From positions 1 to 12,073 of the forward strand of contig UQWE01000028.1 in assembly GCA_900544655.1 (NCBI GenBank): a stretch of DNA of 12,073 nt, given 5' to 3'. Of this stretch, positions 1-6,512 are shown in pieces (positions within the stretch are counted from its first letter, which is position 1; each line of letters opens with the position of its first letter). Source of the DNA: an uncultured Coriobacteriaceae bacterium. Its GTDB lineage: Bacteria; Actinomycetota; Coriobacteriia; Coriobacteriales; Atopobiaceae. The notes below the pieces were generated by a model. That model had not been told where the DNA came from. It saw only the letters and a list, made by a program, of their open reading frames with translations, and did not search any database. Both the position numbers and the translations under genes were made by a program.

Positions 1-104
1 CAGTGGCGGGCGACATGAACCCCGTGGTACGTGTTCTGTGGGTGGCGCTCATTGTGGGCATTGGCATCGCGACCATGGCAACGCTGTGGGTTGTGACGAG
101 GTAG
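1..104 (+). CDS. C-terminal end of an unidentified membrane protein (partial)
   Basis: The frame open from the window edge ends at a TAG at 102-104. Its last 33 or so residues hold one hydrophobic stretch (VVRVLWVALIVGIGIATMA and onward) followed by a short basic tail ending in TR. This is what a final transmembrane helix with a cytoplasmic end looks like. Too little is present to name a family. It could be the end of a transporter or of a small membrane protein. It converges on the transketolase genes and is separated from them by the hairpin at 184-215. An in-frame ATG at 15 could start a tiny peptide, but truncation of a larger upstream gene is the simpler reading. Confidence 0.5.
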   Translation, partial: VAGDMNPVVRVLWVALIVGIGIATMATLWVVTR

Positions 105-183
105 CGGTGGGTCCGTTGCGAGGCGGGTTAGATTGTGACGAGCCGCCGCTTGAACGCAGCTACGCCGCAAGAGACAATAAATA

Positions 184-219
184 GCGGGTACCGAGAAGAG
201 CTTCTCAGCACCCGCTTTT
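184..219. terminator. Bidirectional intrinsic terminator between convergent genes
   Basis: Arms at 184-198 and 201-215 form a long stem (GCGGGT with ACCCGC at the base, GAGAA with TTCTC at the tip, two mismatches between) around a GAGC loop. On the + strand it is followed by TTTT (216-219). On the minus strand it follows the transketolase stop codon at 242 by about 27 nt and is followed by TATTTATT. Both convergent transcripts could therefore end here. Confidence 0.75.
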
Positions 220-241
220 GGTTTCCGCCTGGGTTCGACCG

Positions 242-1186
242 CTACCCGAGGAGCTCCGTCATTGCGTGAACGAGCCCCTCGGCGTCGTAGCCGTTCTTGT
301 GATAGAGATGCGCCGGCGTTGCGATGGGCACGAACTCGTCCGGCGCTCCGAGTATCTTGAGCTTGCACGCCACGCCTGCCTGCGCCAAAACTGCCGCTAC
401 CTGATATCCGAGCCCGCCGCGGATGTTGGCGTCCTGCGCTACAACAACGCGGCCGGTTGCCGCGGCGGCGAGGACGGCTTGCTCGTCAAGCGGGCGGATG
501 GTGGGCATATTGACCACGCGCACCTGCGCTCCCGTCTCGAGCGATAACCTCTCGGCGGCGGCAAGTGCCTGCTCGACAACTACGCCGGAGGCGATGATGG
601 CGCCATCGGCCCCGTCGCGCAGCACGCTGGCGCGTCCAAATTCAAAGCCCCCGGCCTCTTCACACACGCGCCCCTGCGCCTCGCGGTTTGTCCTCAAATA
701 GAGGGGGCCATCGAGCGCGAGCGAAGCCTTGAGGATGCGTCCTGCCTCCCAGGGGTCGGCGCCCTCGGCAAGCGTCATGTTCGAGATGGAGCAGAGGATG
801 CCAACGTCTTCGAGCGCGCAATGGGTTGCCCCCATGACTCCAGCGGAGTACCCGGCATTGGCGCCTACGAAACGCACGGGGAGGTTCCCGTAGCACACGT
901 CGGTTCGGATTTGCTCGATTGCGCGCATGGACAAGAACGGGCCAAACGTGAAACAGAAGGGGATGAAGCCCTCGATGGCGAGGCCCGCCGCAAAGCTAAC
1001 CATCTGTTGCTCGGCGATGCCGACGTTGAAGCAGCGCTCGGGGAAGCGCTTGGCGAACTCATCCATACAGGAGGAACGAGAGAGATCGGCGTTAACAACC
1101 ACGACGCGCTCGTCGGTTTCGCCCAGGCGCAGCATGGTCTCGCCAATCGCCTCTTTCGCCGTGGTCTTTTCGTCACTGGCGGTCAT
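242..1186 (-). CDS. Transketolase, C-terminal subunit (split enzyme)
   Basis: This 314-aa protein matches the second half of transketolase: the pyrimidine-binding (Pyr) domain followed by the C-terminal transketolase domain. The N-terminal part carries VNADLS (31-36) and the FNVGIAEQQM block (53-62), whose Glu59 is the glutamate that activates thiamine diphosphate across the subunit interface. Further on are the QIRTDV segment and GATHCALED, where most family members have Gln after the His. The C-terminal domain contains the MPTIRPLD and GGLGYQVA motifs. With the upstream gene it should form a cytosolic enzyme that moves two-carbon ketol units between sugar phosphates. Its ATG at 1184-1186 shares one base with the TAA of the N-terminal subunit gene (TAATG), so translation is probably coupled. 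The exact substrates cannot be read from the sequence. Confidence 0.95.
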   Translation of the reverse strand: MTASDEKTTAKEAIGETMLRLGETDERVVVVNADLSRSSCMDEFAKRFPERCFNVGIAEQQMVSFAAGLAIEGFIPFCFTFGPFLSMRAIEQIRTDVCYGNLPVRFVGANAGYSAGVMGATHCALEDVGILCSISNMTLAEGADPWEAGRILKASLALDGPLYLRTNREAQGRVCEEAGGFEFGRASVLRDGADGAIIASGVVVEQALAAAERLSLETGAQVRVVNMPTIRPLDEQAVLAAAATGRVVVAQDANIRGGLGYQVAAVLAQAGVACKLKILGAPDEFVPIATPAHLYHKNGYDAEGLVHAMTELLG

Positions 1187-2061
1187 TAGCGCTCACCCCA
1201 CTTCTGCTCGTATTCTGCTCGCAAGTGCCTAGTCGCCACGGCACACATCTCCTCGCTAATCTGGGCGCAGTGCCAGAGTTTGTCTCCTTCCATGGCGGGA
1301 ACTCCCTTGCCCTTTATCGTGTGGCAAACGATGACGGTGGGTGTCTCGGAATTGGGGGAGGGAAGGCTCGAGAGCGCGTCGAGAATCTGCGTCATGTTGT
1401 TGCCGTCGGCAACTTCGATGACGTTCCAACCGCAGGCCGAGAAGCGCGTCGCGACATTGCCGATGTCGAGCACCTCGCTCGTCGGGCCGTCTAGCTGCAG
1501 GCGGTTGTGGTCGACAACGCCAACGATGTTGCCGAGCGAGTATTGGTGCGCGCAGGCGGCGGCCTCCCAGATCGAGCCCTCGTCAAGCTCGCCGTCACCC
1601 ATCACGACCCAGACGCGACTTGTCTCATTGCCATGAAGGCGCAAACCCTGGGCAAGACCGCACGCAACGGGCAGCCCATGTCCGAGGCTTCCGGTGGAGA
1701 CGTCGACATAGGGGTTCACGAGGTTGCAGGAGTGCATTCCGAAGCGCCCGTTGTCCTGTGCGTACTCGCGATAGATGTCGTCACGGGCGAAGCAACCGCG
1801 CATTGCCTGGTTGAACGAGGTGACAGCGCTGGCATGACCTTTGGAAAGCACGAATCGGTCGCGTCCGTCCCACTTGGGTCGGCTTGGGTCGTAGACGATG
1901 GCGTGCTGCCATATCGCGCACATGACGTCCGTTGCGGAGAGGTCTCCGCCAATATGAATCTGCGTCTGCGCGCAGAGCCTAAGTAGGTCCTCGCGAATGG
2001 CGAGGGCCTTTCCCTCGAGGTCGCGCAAGGTGCTCTCGTCGAATGCCCTGGGATTGTCCAC
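1186..2061 (-). CDS. Transketolase, N-terminal subunit (split enzyme)
   Basis: This 291-aa protein is the thiamine diphosphate pyrophosphate-binding half of transketolase. Visible motifs are GGDLSATD (38-45), LSKGHAS (72-78), STGSLGHGLP (122-131) and the cofactor motif GDGELDEGS (155-163) with its paired Asn at 186 (DHNRLQLDG). HTIKGKGVP lies near the C-terminus. I start it at GTG 2061 because AAAGGA (2067-2072) lies 5 nt upstream, and the protein then has the usual length of split N-subunits. The open frame continues upstream to an ATG at 2208, but those 49 residues have no family resemblance and overlap the regulatory region. The gene is divergent from the reductase operon and shares its control region with it, so joint induction is likely. 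Confidence 0.95.
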   Translation of the reverse strand: MDNPRAFDESTLRDLEGKALAIREDLLRLCAQTQIHIGGDLSATDVMCAIWQHAIVYDPSRPKWDGRDRFVLSKGHASAVTSFNQAMRGCFARDDIYREYAQDNGRFGMHSCNLVNPYVDVSTGSLGHGLPVACGLAQGLRLHGNETSRVWVVMGDGELDEGSIWEAAACAHQYSLGNIVGVVDHNRLQLDGPTSEVLDIGNVATRFSACGWNVIEVADGNNMTQILDALSSLPSPNSETPTVIVCHTIKGKGVPAMEGDKLWHCAQISEEMCAVATRHLRAEYEQKWGER

Positions 2062-2165
2062 GCTTGTCCTTTCTCTTGACGGCTTGAACGTGGGAATTGG
2101 CGAGAAGCATGGCTTATCGGGCCTTGCGCGTCTGAATCGTTGGGAAAGTTCGTCAGAGCCTTCAA

Positions 2166-2300
2166 TCGACACGCCGCAAACATGCCAAGGGCGGCGTATT
2201 CGACACAAGAGCCTCCGTCATCGACACATCTCCTCGTCCCTTGCGCGAGTCCCGCGCACTCCCGCTCCGGGGTGGCGCATCTGTCAAACCTCTCTCGACA
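2166..2300 (+). promoter_or_regulatory. Candidate operator cluster of TCGACA direct repeats
   Basis: TCGACA occurs at 2166-2171, 2200-2205, 2221-2226 and 2295-2300, all on the + strand. The second is part of the 11-mer TTCGACACAAG (2199-2209), which recurs exactly at 7839-7849 upstream of the PRD regulator. The next repeat follows 21 bp later in both places. Spacings of 21 and 74 bp approximate whole helical turns. The likely reader is the LevR-like regulator encoded at 7976-10717, but another regulator is possible. Confidence 0.5.
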
Positions 2301-2353
2301 AATAAGACGCGTCGTCGCGAGGGCCGGATACTCGCAACGAGGAAACGTTGAAA

Positions 2354-2371
2354 CCGGGCGAACCCGCCCGG
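2354..2371 (+). other. Hairpin in reductase leader
   Basis: Seven-base arms (CCGGGCG at 2354-2360 and CGCCCGG at 2365-2371) enclose an AACC loop about 20 nt upstream of the ribosome-binding region of the aldo/keto reductase gene. There is no T-run, so it is not a terminator. It may stabilise the operon mRNA or form part of an operator. Confidence 0.4.
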
Positions 2372-2407
2372 CTGCGACCGCGCGTTACCGCGGAGATTGG
2401 GGGACGG

Positions 2408-3382
2408 ATGCTCTACAATGAAAACGCCCGTTGCGAAGCAAGCATCTCGGCGCTTGGCGTCGGCACGTGGTCCATGGGCGGCACGAATGCCTATGGCCTC
2501 TCTTATGGCGACGTTACGGATGACGCGTCGATCGCTGCCATCCATGCGCTCGTCGACGGAGGCGTGAACCTTGTTGACACGGCTCCGGTCTACGGCGGCG
2601 ACCATGCGTCCGAGAAGGTCGTGGGCGCCGCGCTCGCGCAGGATGGCTACCGCGACAAGGTCTTCCTCGTGACGAAGTTTGGCAACTACAACGACCCCGC
2701 TACGGGCAAGCGCGTCATCAACAACTCCTATGACAACGTGCTGGCAGAGTGCGATGCCTCGCTCGAGCGCCTCCGCACGGATCACATCGATCTTTACGTC
2801 ATGCACTATCCCGACGCCAACACGCCCATGGAAGAGACGGCAAAGGCCCTCAATGAGCTACTCGAGGGCGGCAAGATCCGCCACGTGGGCCTTTCCAACG
2901 TGAACCGCGAACAGATTGACGAAGCCGCCTCGCTTGTTCGCGTCGACGCCGTGCAGCTGCCGTTCTCCATGGTCAATCGTGAGAAGGAGGCGGACCTCAT
3001 CTGGTGCCACGAGCAGGGCATCATGACGATGGCTTATGGCTCGATGGGTGCCGGCATCCTCTCCGGCGCCTTCCGCGAGCTGCCGCACTTTGACGAGAAG
3101 GACATTCGCTACACGTTCTATCCCTATTTCAAGGATCCGATGTTCTCCCAGATCCAGCTGCTGCTCAAGGACATGGACGTTGTGGCCGATCGCCACGGTC
3201 GCCCGCTGTCCCACGTGGCGCTCGTCTGGGCGGCGCAGAAGGAATTCGTGACCACCTCACTCGTGGGTGTTCAGAACGTCGAGCAGGCGCGAGAGAACTG
3301 CGAAGCCTTCTCGCTGGTCCTCTCCGATGAGGAGATGGAGTTCCTCGACGCCTCTATCGAACGCAACCTGGCGGGTTTCTAG
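2408..3382 (+). CDS. Aldo/keto reductase
   Basis: This 324-aa protein belongs to the aldo/keto reductase superfamily of cytosolic, TIM-barrel, NAD(P)H-dependent oxidoreductases. The catalytic tetrad is visible: Asp57 and Tyr62 in DTAPVYG, Lys90 in VTKFG, and His133 in YVMHYPD. KIRHVGLSNVN and the C-terminal LVGVQNVEQARENCEAF segment are typical cofactor-side features. I start at ATG 2408 because the family's first beta strand begins here (MLYNENARCEASISALGVG). A GGAGA at 2392-2396 and a GGGGGA closer in precede it, and the 20 residues of open frame before it look like leader sequence. It is the first gene of the + operon and is followed after 105 nt by the aldolase. Whether it acts on an aldehyde, a ketose or a polyol intermediate is unknown. 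Confidence 0.93.
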   Translation: MLYNENARCEASISALGVGTWSMGGTNAYGLSYGDVTDDASIAAIHALVDGGVNLVDTAPVYGGDHASEKVVGAALAQDGYRDKVFLVTKFGNYNDPATGKRVINNSYDNVLAECDASLERLRTDHIDLYVMHYPDANTPMEETAKALNELLEGGKIRHVGLSNVNREQIDEAASLVRVDAVQLPFSMVNREKEADLIWCHEQGIMTMAYGSMGAGILSGAFRELPHFDEKDIRYTFYPYFKDPMFSQIQLLLKDMDVVADRHGRPLSHVALVWAAQKEFVTTSLVGVQNVEQARENCEAFSLVLSDEEMEFLDASIERNLAGF

Positions 3383-3400
3383 TCATCAGAGAGCCACTCT

Positions 3401-3429
3401 GGGCCTTCGGACGCTGCGGCCGGAGGCCC
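3401..3429 (+). other. Strong intercistronic hairpin between reductase and aldolase genes
   Basis: GGGCCTTCGG (3401-3410) pairs over ten positions, with one G-U pair, with CCGGAGGCCC (3420-3429) around a 9-nt loop. It is followed by CAATCTTATC rather than a T-run, so it is more likely an mRNA processing or stability element, or a weak attenuator, than a full terminator. It could set the aldolase-to-reductase expression ratio. Confidence 0.55.
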
Positions 3430-3487
3430 GCAATCTTATCGCGCAGCCAATTTCGTATCCAGTTCCCAAGTGCAACGGAGGAATCTC

Positions 3488-4369
3488 ATGTTCGTTTCGA
3501 TGAAGGAAATGCTTCAGCACGCCAGCGAGCACAACTACGCCGTCATGGCGATCAACTGCGTGGACTTCGAGCAGGGCCGTGCAATCGTCTCCGCCGCGGC
3601 GGAGGAGGGGTCGCCGGTCATCGTCGACATCTCGCCGCGCCAGATGAACGCCCATGCCACGCCTGAGTACATGGCTCCGCTCGTGCGCGCGATCGCCGAG
3701 GACGTTGATGTTCCGGTGGCTCTCAACCTTGATCACGGCGACACCTATGAGAACGCCTGCCGCGCCATTCGCGCCGGCTTCTCGAGCGTGATGATTGATG
3801 CCTCGAGCTACGACTTCGAGGAGAACGTCCGTCGTACCCGCATGGTCGCCGCGATGGCTCACGCGCATGGTGCTTCGGTCGAGGCCGAGCTCGGCCACGT
3901 TGGCCAGGCGGCTGCCGGCGACGGACGTACTGCCGATATGTACACCAACGTCGATATGGCCAAGGAGTTCGTCGAGCGTACGGGCTGCGACGCGCTTGCC
4001 GTTGCCATCGGCACCGCTCATGGCGCCTATCCTGACGACTTCGTTCCCACACTCGACTTCGACCGTCTCGCAGAGCTCAAGGAGGCCCTCCAGATGCCTC
4101 TCGTCCTGCACGGTGGATCCGGCGCGGGTGAGGAGAACATTCGTCACGTCGTCTCTCTCGGCATCAACAAGATCAACGTCTGCACGGATCTCTTCCGTCA
4201 CCAGCGCAAGGCAATGCACGACAAGCTCAACGAGAATCCCGGCATCGACTACATGGACCTCATGATGTGGGGCGAGCAGGCCGCTAAGCAGTACATCAAG
4301 GATTACATGAAGATGATTGGCTCTTGCGGCCGCTATGGCTTCGAGTTCGAAGGCGCCGCGCTGGACTAG
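3488..4369 (+). CDS. Class II ketose-bisphosphate aldolase
   Basis: This 293-aa zinc-dependent aldolase is of the fructose-bisphosphate/tagatose-bisphosphate (FbaA/GatY/KbaY) family. It cleaves a ketose 1,6-bisphosphate to dihydroxyacetone phosphate and an aldehyde. Asp82-His83 (NLDHGD), Glu134 (VEAELGHVG), His178 (AIGTAHGAYP) and His208 (LHGGSGAG) give the catalytic Asp and the metal ligands, and GSG (211 onward) contacts phosphate. ATG 3488 is chosen because GGAGGA (3477-3482) sits 5 nt upstream; an in-frame GTG at 3470 precedes that site. Its C-terminus (MMWGEQAAKQYIKDYMKMIG) is ordinary for the family. It sits with an isomerase and a phosphofructokinase, so it is probably pathway-specific rather than the housekeeping glycolytic enzyme. 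Fructose-, tagatose- or sedoheptulose-bisphosphate are all possible substrates. Confidence 0.93.
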   Translation: MFVSMKEMLQHASEHNYAVMAINCVDFEQGRAIVSAAAEEGSPVIVDISPRQMNAHATPEYMAPLVRAIAEDVDVPVALNLDHGDTYENACRAIRAGFSSVMIDASSYDFEENVRRTRMVAAMAHAHGASVEAELGHVGQAAAGDGRTADMYTNVDMAKEFVERTGCDALAVAIGTAHGAYPDDFVPTLDFDRLAELKEALQMPLVLHGGSGAGEENIRHVVSLGINKINVCTDLFRHQRKAMHDKLNENPGIDYMDLMMWGEQAAKQYIKDYMKMIGSCGRYGFEFEGAALD

Positions 4370-4428
4370 CGCCTTAATTGCCGTCTCCCTTGGGCCGCCG
4401 GGTGAAGGCTGTCGTCTGGATGATGCGT

Positions 4429-4510
4429 GTTTGCGGTGTTTTCGCTTGCAAGCGCGCGGGGGTCGGGCGACGGCGGTGCTCGGCGGCCCAGTTCTCCCTC
4501 CGCCGCAAAC
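4429..4510 (+). other. Structured leader upstream of alcohol dehydrogenase gene
   Basis: The 196-nt gap between the aldolase and dehydrogenase genes contains GTTTGCGG (4429-4436) and its exact complement CCGCAAAC (4503-4510), 66 nt apart. Between them lies the perfect 12-bp palindrome CGCTTGCAAGCG (4443-4454). This could fold as a multi-branched leader or hold a protein-binding site. No T-run follows. Palindromes of 12 bp arise by chance in a window this size, so the call is weak. Confidence 0.3.
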
Positions 4511-4565
4511 GGGCGCAGTCCCGCAAATGCGGTGGAGCTGTCGACGATTCGGACTAGGAGGCAAC

Positions 4566-5756
4566 ATGGTCAATTTCGAGTATCTCGTTCCCACGAAAGT
4601 CGTCTTTGGAAAAGACGCGGAGCTGCGCGTTGGCGCGCTTGCAAAGGAGGCGGGCGCAAGCCGCGTCCTCGTTCACTTTGGGGGGAGTTCCGCAAAGAGG
4701 AGCGGGCTTCTCGATCGAGTCGAGCAGAGCCTCTCCGAGGCAGGCGTGGGGTACGTGGAGCTTGGCGGGGTGGTACCCAACCCTCGTCTCTCGCTTGCCA
4801 AGGAGGGGCTCGAACTCGCCAAGAAGGAAGGCGTCGATTTCGTTCTCGCCGTCGGGGGTGGCTCCGTCATTGACTCGGCAAAGGCCATCGCCTATGGAAT
4901 GGCGAATGACTTCGCGCTCGAAGACCTATTCCTCGGTCGCGAGAAGACGGACAAGATAGCGCCGCTCGGTGCCATCGTCACACTGGCCGGCGCGGGCTCC
5001 GAGACATCGAACTCTGCGGTTCTCGACATAGACACGCTTGAGGGACCCGTTCTCAAGCGCTCGTATAACCACGAGTGCTCCCGGCCCATCTTCGCCATCA
5101 TGAATCCCGAGCTCACCTATACGCTGAGCCCTTACCAGACGGCGGCTCCCGGCGCGGACATCATGATGCACACGATGGAGCGCTACTTTACGCAGGAGCG
5201 CGATACGGATCTTACCGACGCAATTGCCGAGGGGCTGCTTCGAGTGGTGAAGGACGCCGTTGTAAAGGCGATTCACGAGCCCTCGAACTATGGCGCCCGT
5301 GCCAACCTCCTGTGGGCTGGTTCCCTTTCGCACTGCGGTCTTACGGGGGCGGGTTGCGTCTCCGACTTTGCTTGCCATGCGATTGAGCACGAGCTTGGCG
5401 CCCTATATGACGTCGCTCACGGAGCGGGGCTCGCTGCGATTTGGGGTAGTTGGGCGCGCTACGTCATCGATGCGGACCCCGAGCGCTTCGCGAAGTTCGG
5501 CGTAAACGTCTTTGGCGTCGCCGATGACCACGAGAACCCGCGCGCCGTGGGTATTGCCGGCATCGAGGCATGGGAGGCGTGGTGCCGGGAGATCGGGATG
5601 CCTACGAGCCTCTCGGAGCTTGGGGTGGATCCCACGGCGGAGCAGATTCGCACGATGGCCGCCGGCGCCGTCGAGGCGCGTGGTGGGAATCACGCGGGGT
5701 CGTTCGTCAAGCTGCGCGAGGCCGACATCGAGGCGATTCTCGAGTCTGCACGGTAG
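4566..5756 (+). CDS. Iron-containing alcohol dehydrogenase (YqhD/BdhA-like)
   Basis: This 396-aa group III alcohol dehydrogenase is likely NAD(P)H-dependent and reduces an aldehyde or ketone in the cytosol. The nucleotide-binding GGGSVIDSAKA runs over 97-107, and AGAGSETSNSAV lies at 141-152. The metal ligands are Asp198 and His202 (GADIMMH), His271 (ACHAIEH) and His285 (VAHGAG). Their spacing matches YqhD-type butanol dehydrogenases, as does the FGGSSAKRSG segment at 38-47. I start at ATG 4566, directly behind AGGAGG (4556-4561). Frames extending upstream run into the aldolase gene. It ends 81 nt before the isomerase gene in the same operon. An aldehyde released by the aldolase (glyceraldehyde, lactaldehyde or glycolaldehyde type) or a sugar-derived aldehyde is a plausible substrate; this is inference from context. 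Confidence 0.95.
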   Translation: MVNFEYLVPTKVVFGKDAELRVGALAKEAGASRVLVHFGGSSAKRSGLLDRVEQSLSEAGVGYVELGGVVPNPRLSLAKEGLELAKKEGVDFVLAVGGGSVIDSAKAIAYGMANDFALEDLFLGREKTDKIAPLGAIVTLAGAGSETSNSAVLDIDTLEGPVLKRSYNHECSRPIFAIMNPELTYTLSPYQTAAPGADIMMHTMERYFTQERDTDLTDAIAEGLLRVVKDAVVKAIHEPSNYGARANLLWAGSLSHCGLTGAGCVSDFACHAIEHELGALYDVAHGAGLAAIWGSWARYVIDADPERFAKFGVNVFGVADDHENPRAVGIAGIEAWEAWCREIGMPTSLSELGVDPTAEQIRTMAAGAVEARGGNHAGSFVKLREADIEAILESAR

Positions 5757-5805
5757 CGCTGCCCGCCCGCGAGCGGGGCTACGCGACATCAATGCTGAAA
5801 TATGC

Positions 5806-5822
5806 GGCCGGTGCTCTCGGCC
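5806..5822 (+). other. Small hairpin abutting the isomerase ribosome-binding site
   Basis: GGCCG (5806-5810) and CGGCC (5818-5822) pair around a 7-nt loop and end directly before the AGAAAGGG ribosome-binding sequence (5823-5830). The hairpin could tune isomerase translation or protect the downstream mRNA. A five-base stem is weak evidence in GC-rich DNA. Confidence 0.25.
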
Positions 5823-5837
5823 AGAAAGGGCCAGATA

Positions 5838-6506
5838 ATGAAGATCGCACTTGTCAACGAGTTCTCCCAGGCGCCCAAGAACGCACTCATTCTCAGTGTG
5901 CTCAAGGAGGTTGCGGAGCCTCTCGGCCACACCGTGGTAAACACGGGTATGCACCAGACGGATGTGGCGACGGGCAATCCGGCGGACTATCCCGAGGACA
6001 ACCCTTGCGTCACCTACGTGATGACGGGTATCCAGGCATCCCTTTTGCTCAACTCGGGTGCCGTGGACTTCGTCGTGACGGGCTGCGGTACGGGTCAGGG
6101 GGCGCTACTCTCCTGCAATTCGTTCCCGGGCGTCGTGTGCGGTTACTGCGTCGAGCCGGCGGATGCCTATCTCTTTCTGCAGATTAACGCCGGAAATGCT
6201 CTCTCCATTCCGTACGCCAAGGGGTTTGGCTGGGGTGCAGACGTGAACCTGCGCAACATCTTTACCGCGGCGTTCTCCTCTCCCGTGGGCCAGGGGTATC
6301 CTGCCGAACGCCGCGAGCAGCAGAACAGGAACGCGGGCGTCCTCGACGGCCTCAAGCGCGCGGTGGCCAAGGAGCTTCCCGATGCCATCCGTGCCATCGA
6401 CCCTGACATGGTGCGCCAGGCGCTTACGCCGGCATTCCGGGAGGTATTCTTCGCCGGCTGCAAGGACGAGGCCCTCGAGGCACTCGTCCGCGAATACGTG
6501 GGCTAG
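5838..6506 (+). CDS. Long-form RpiB/LacA/LacB-family sugar-phosphate isomerase
   Basis: This 222-aa protein has the RpiB/LacAB fold signature: VVTGCGTGQGA with Cys83, matching the catalytic Cys of the CGTGIG motif, plus DYPED (50-54) and NAGNALSIP (117-125) in place of HNDANVLALG. It would interconvert an aldose phosphate and a ketose phosphate. It differs from classic RpiB (about 150 aa) in three ways. The N-terminal Asp-His pair is replaced by Asn-Glu (VNEFSQ), the His of HNDAN is absent, and there is a C-terminal extension of about 70 residues. I recall a long-form subfamily with an NE-x-SQ start in Firmicutes, so this is probably an established but poorly characterised branch. AGAAAGGG lies 7 nt before the ATG. 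The stop codon is 6 nt from the phosphofructokinase start, so the two are probably co-translated. Confidence 0.88.
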   Translation: MKIALVNEFSQAPKNALILSVLKEVAEPLGHTVVNTGMHQTDVATGNPADYPEDNPCVTYVMTGIQASLLLNSGAVDFVVTGCGTGQGALLSCNSFPGVVCGYCVEPADAYLFLQINAGNALSIPYAKGFGWGADVNLRNIFTAAFSSPVGQGYPAERREQQNRNAGVLDGLKRAVAKELPDAIRAIDPDMVRQALTPAFREVFFAGCKDEALEALVREYVG

Positions 6507-6512
6507 GTCATC

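Larger units (their letters stand above)
2062..2407. promoter_or_regulatory. Divergent control region between transketolase and reductase operons
   Basis: This 346-bp gap has no convincing gene. It must hold the promoters for both directions. I see no strong -35/-10 pair on either strand; the best candidate for the + operon is GATACT at 2327-2332, which has a poor -35. The region contains repeated TCGACA elements (2166, 2200, 2221, 2295), the palindrome GACGCGTC (2306-2313), a CAACG/CGTTG dyad (2335-2350) and a GC hairpin (2354-2371). No sigma-54 type GG-N10-GC element was found. Confidence 0.6.

Noticed and set aside
91..142. Direct repeat TTGTGACGAG at 91-100 and 133-142
   Set aside because: Only one pair, with one copy in coding sequence at a gene end; no sign of an attachment site or mobile element around it.
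228..240. GGTTCGACC resembling a tRNA T-arm
   Set aside because: No flanking five-base T-stem, anticodon arm or acceptor stem can be formed, and it abuts the transketolase stop codon.
2062..2208. N-terminal extension of the transketolase N-subunit to an upstream ATG at 2208
   Set aside because: The extra 49 residues have no transketolase similarity, while a good ribosome-binding site precedes GTG 2061 at the family's normal start.
2062..2407. Sigma-54 promoter for the operons, as expected for a LevR-type regulator
   Set aside because: No TGGCA-N7-TTGC type element with GG-N10-GC spacing was found here or at 7686-7975, and the regulator lacks the sigma-54 contact loop.
3386..4594. A 402-codon open frame on the minus strand opposite the aldolase gene
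   Set aside because: It is antisense to a clearly motif-bearing aldolase, with no recognisable domain and His/Val/Arg-rich shadow composition.
242..6506. Sulfoglycolytic transketolase pathway (split transketolase plus RpiB-like isomerase plus reductase)
   Set aside because: The parts list overlaps, but a sulfonated sugar blocked at C6 is not a PTS substrate, and the phosphofructokinase and aldolase would have no role. No sulfonate transporter or sulfoquinovosidase is present.
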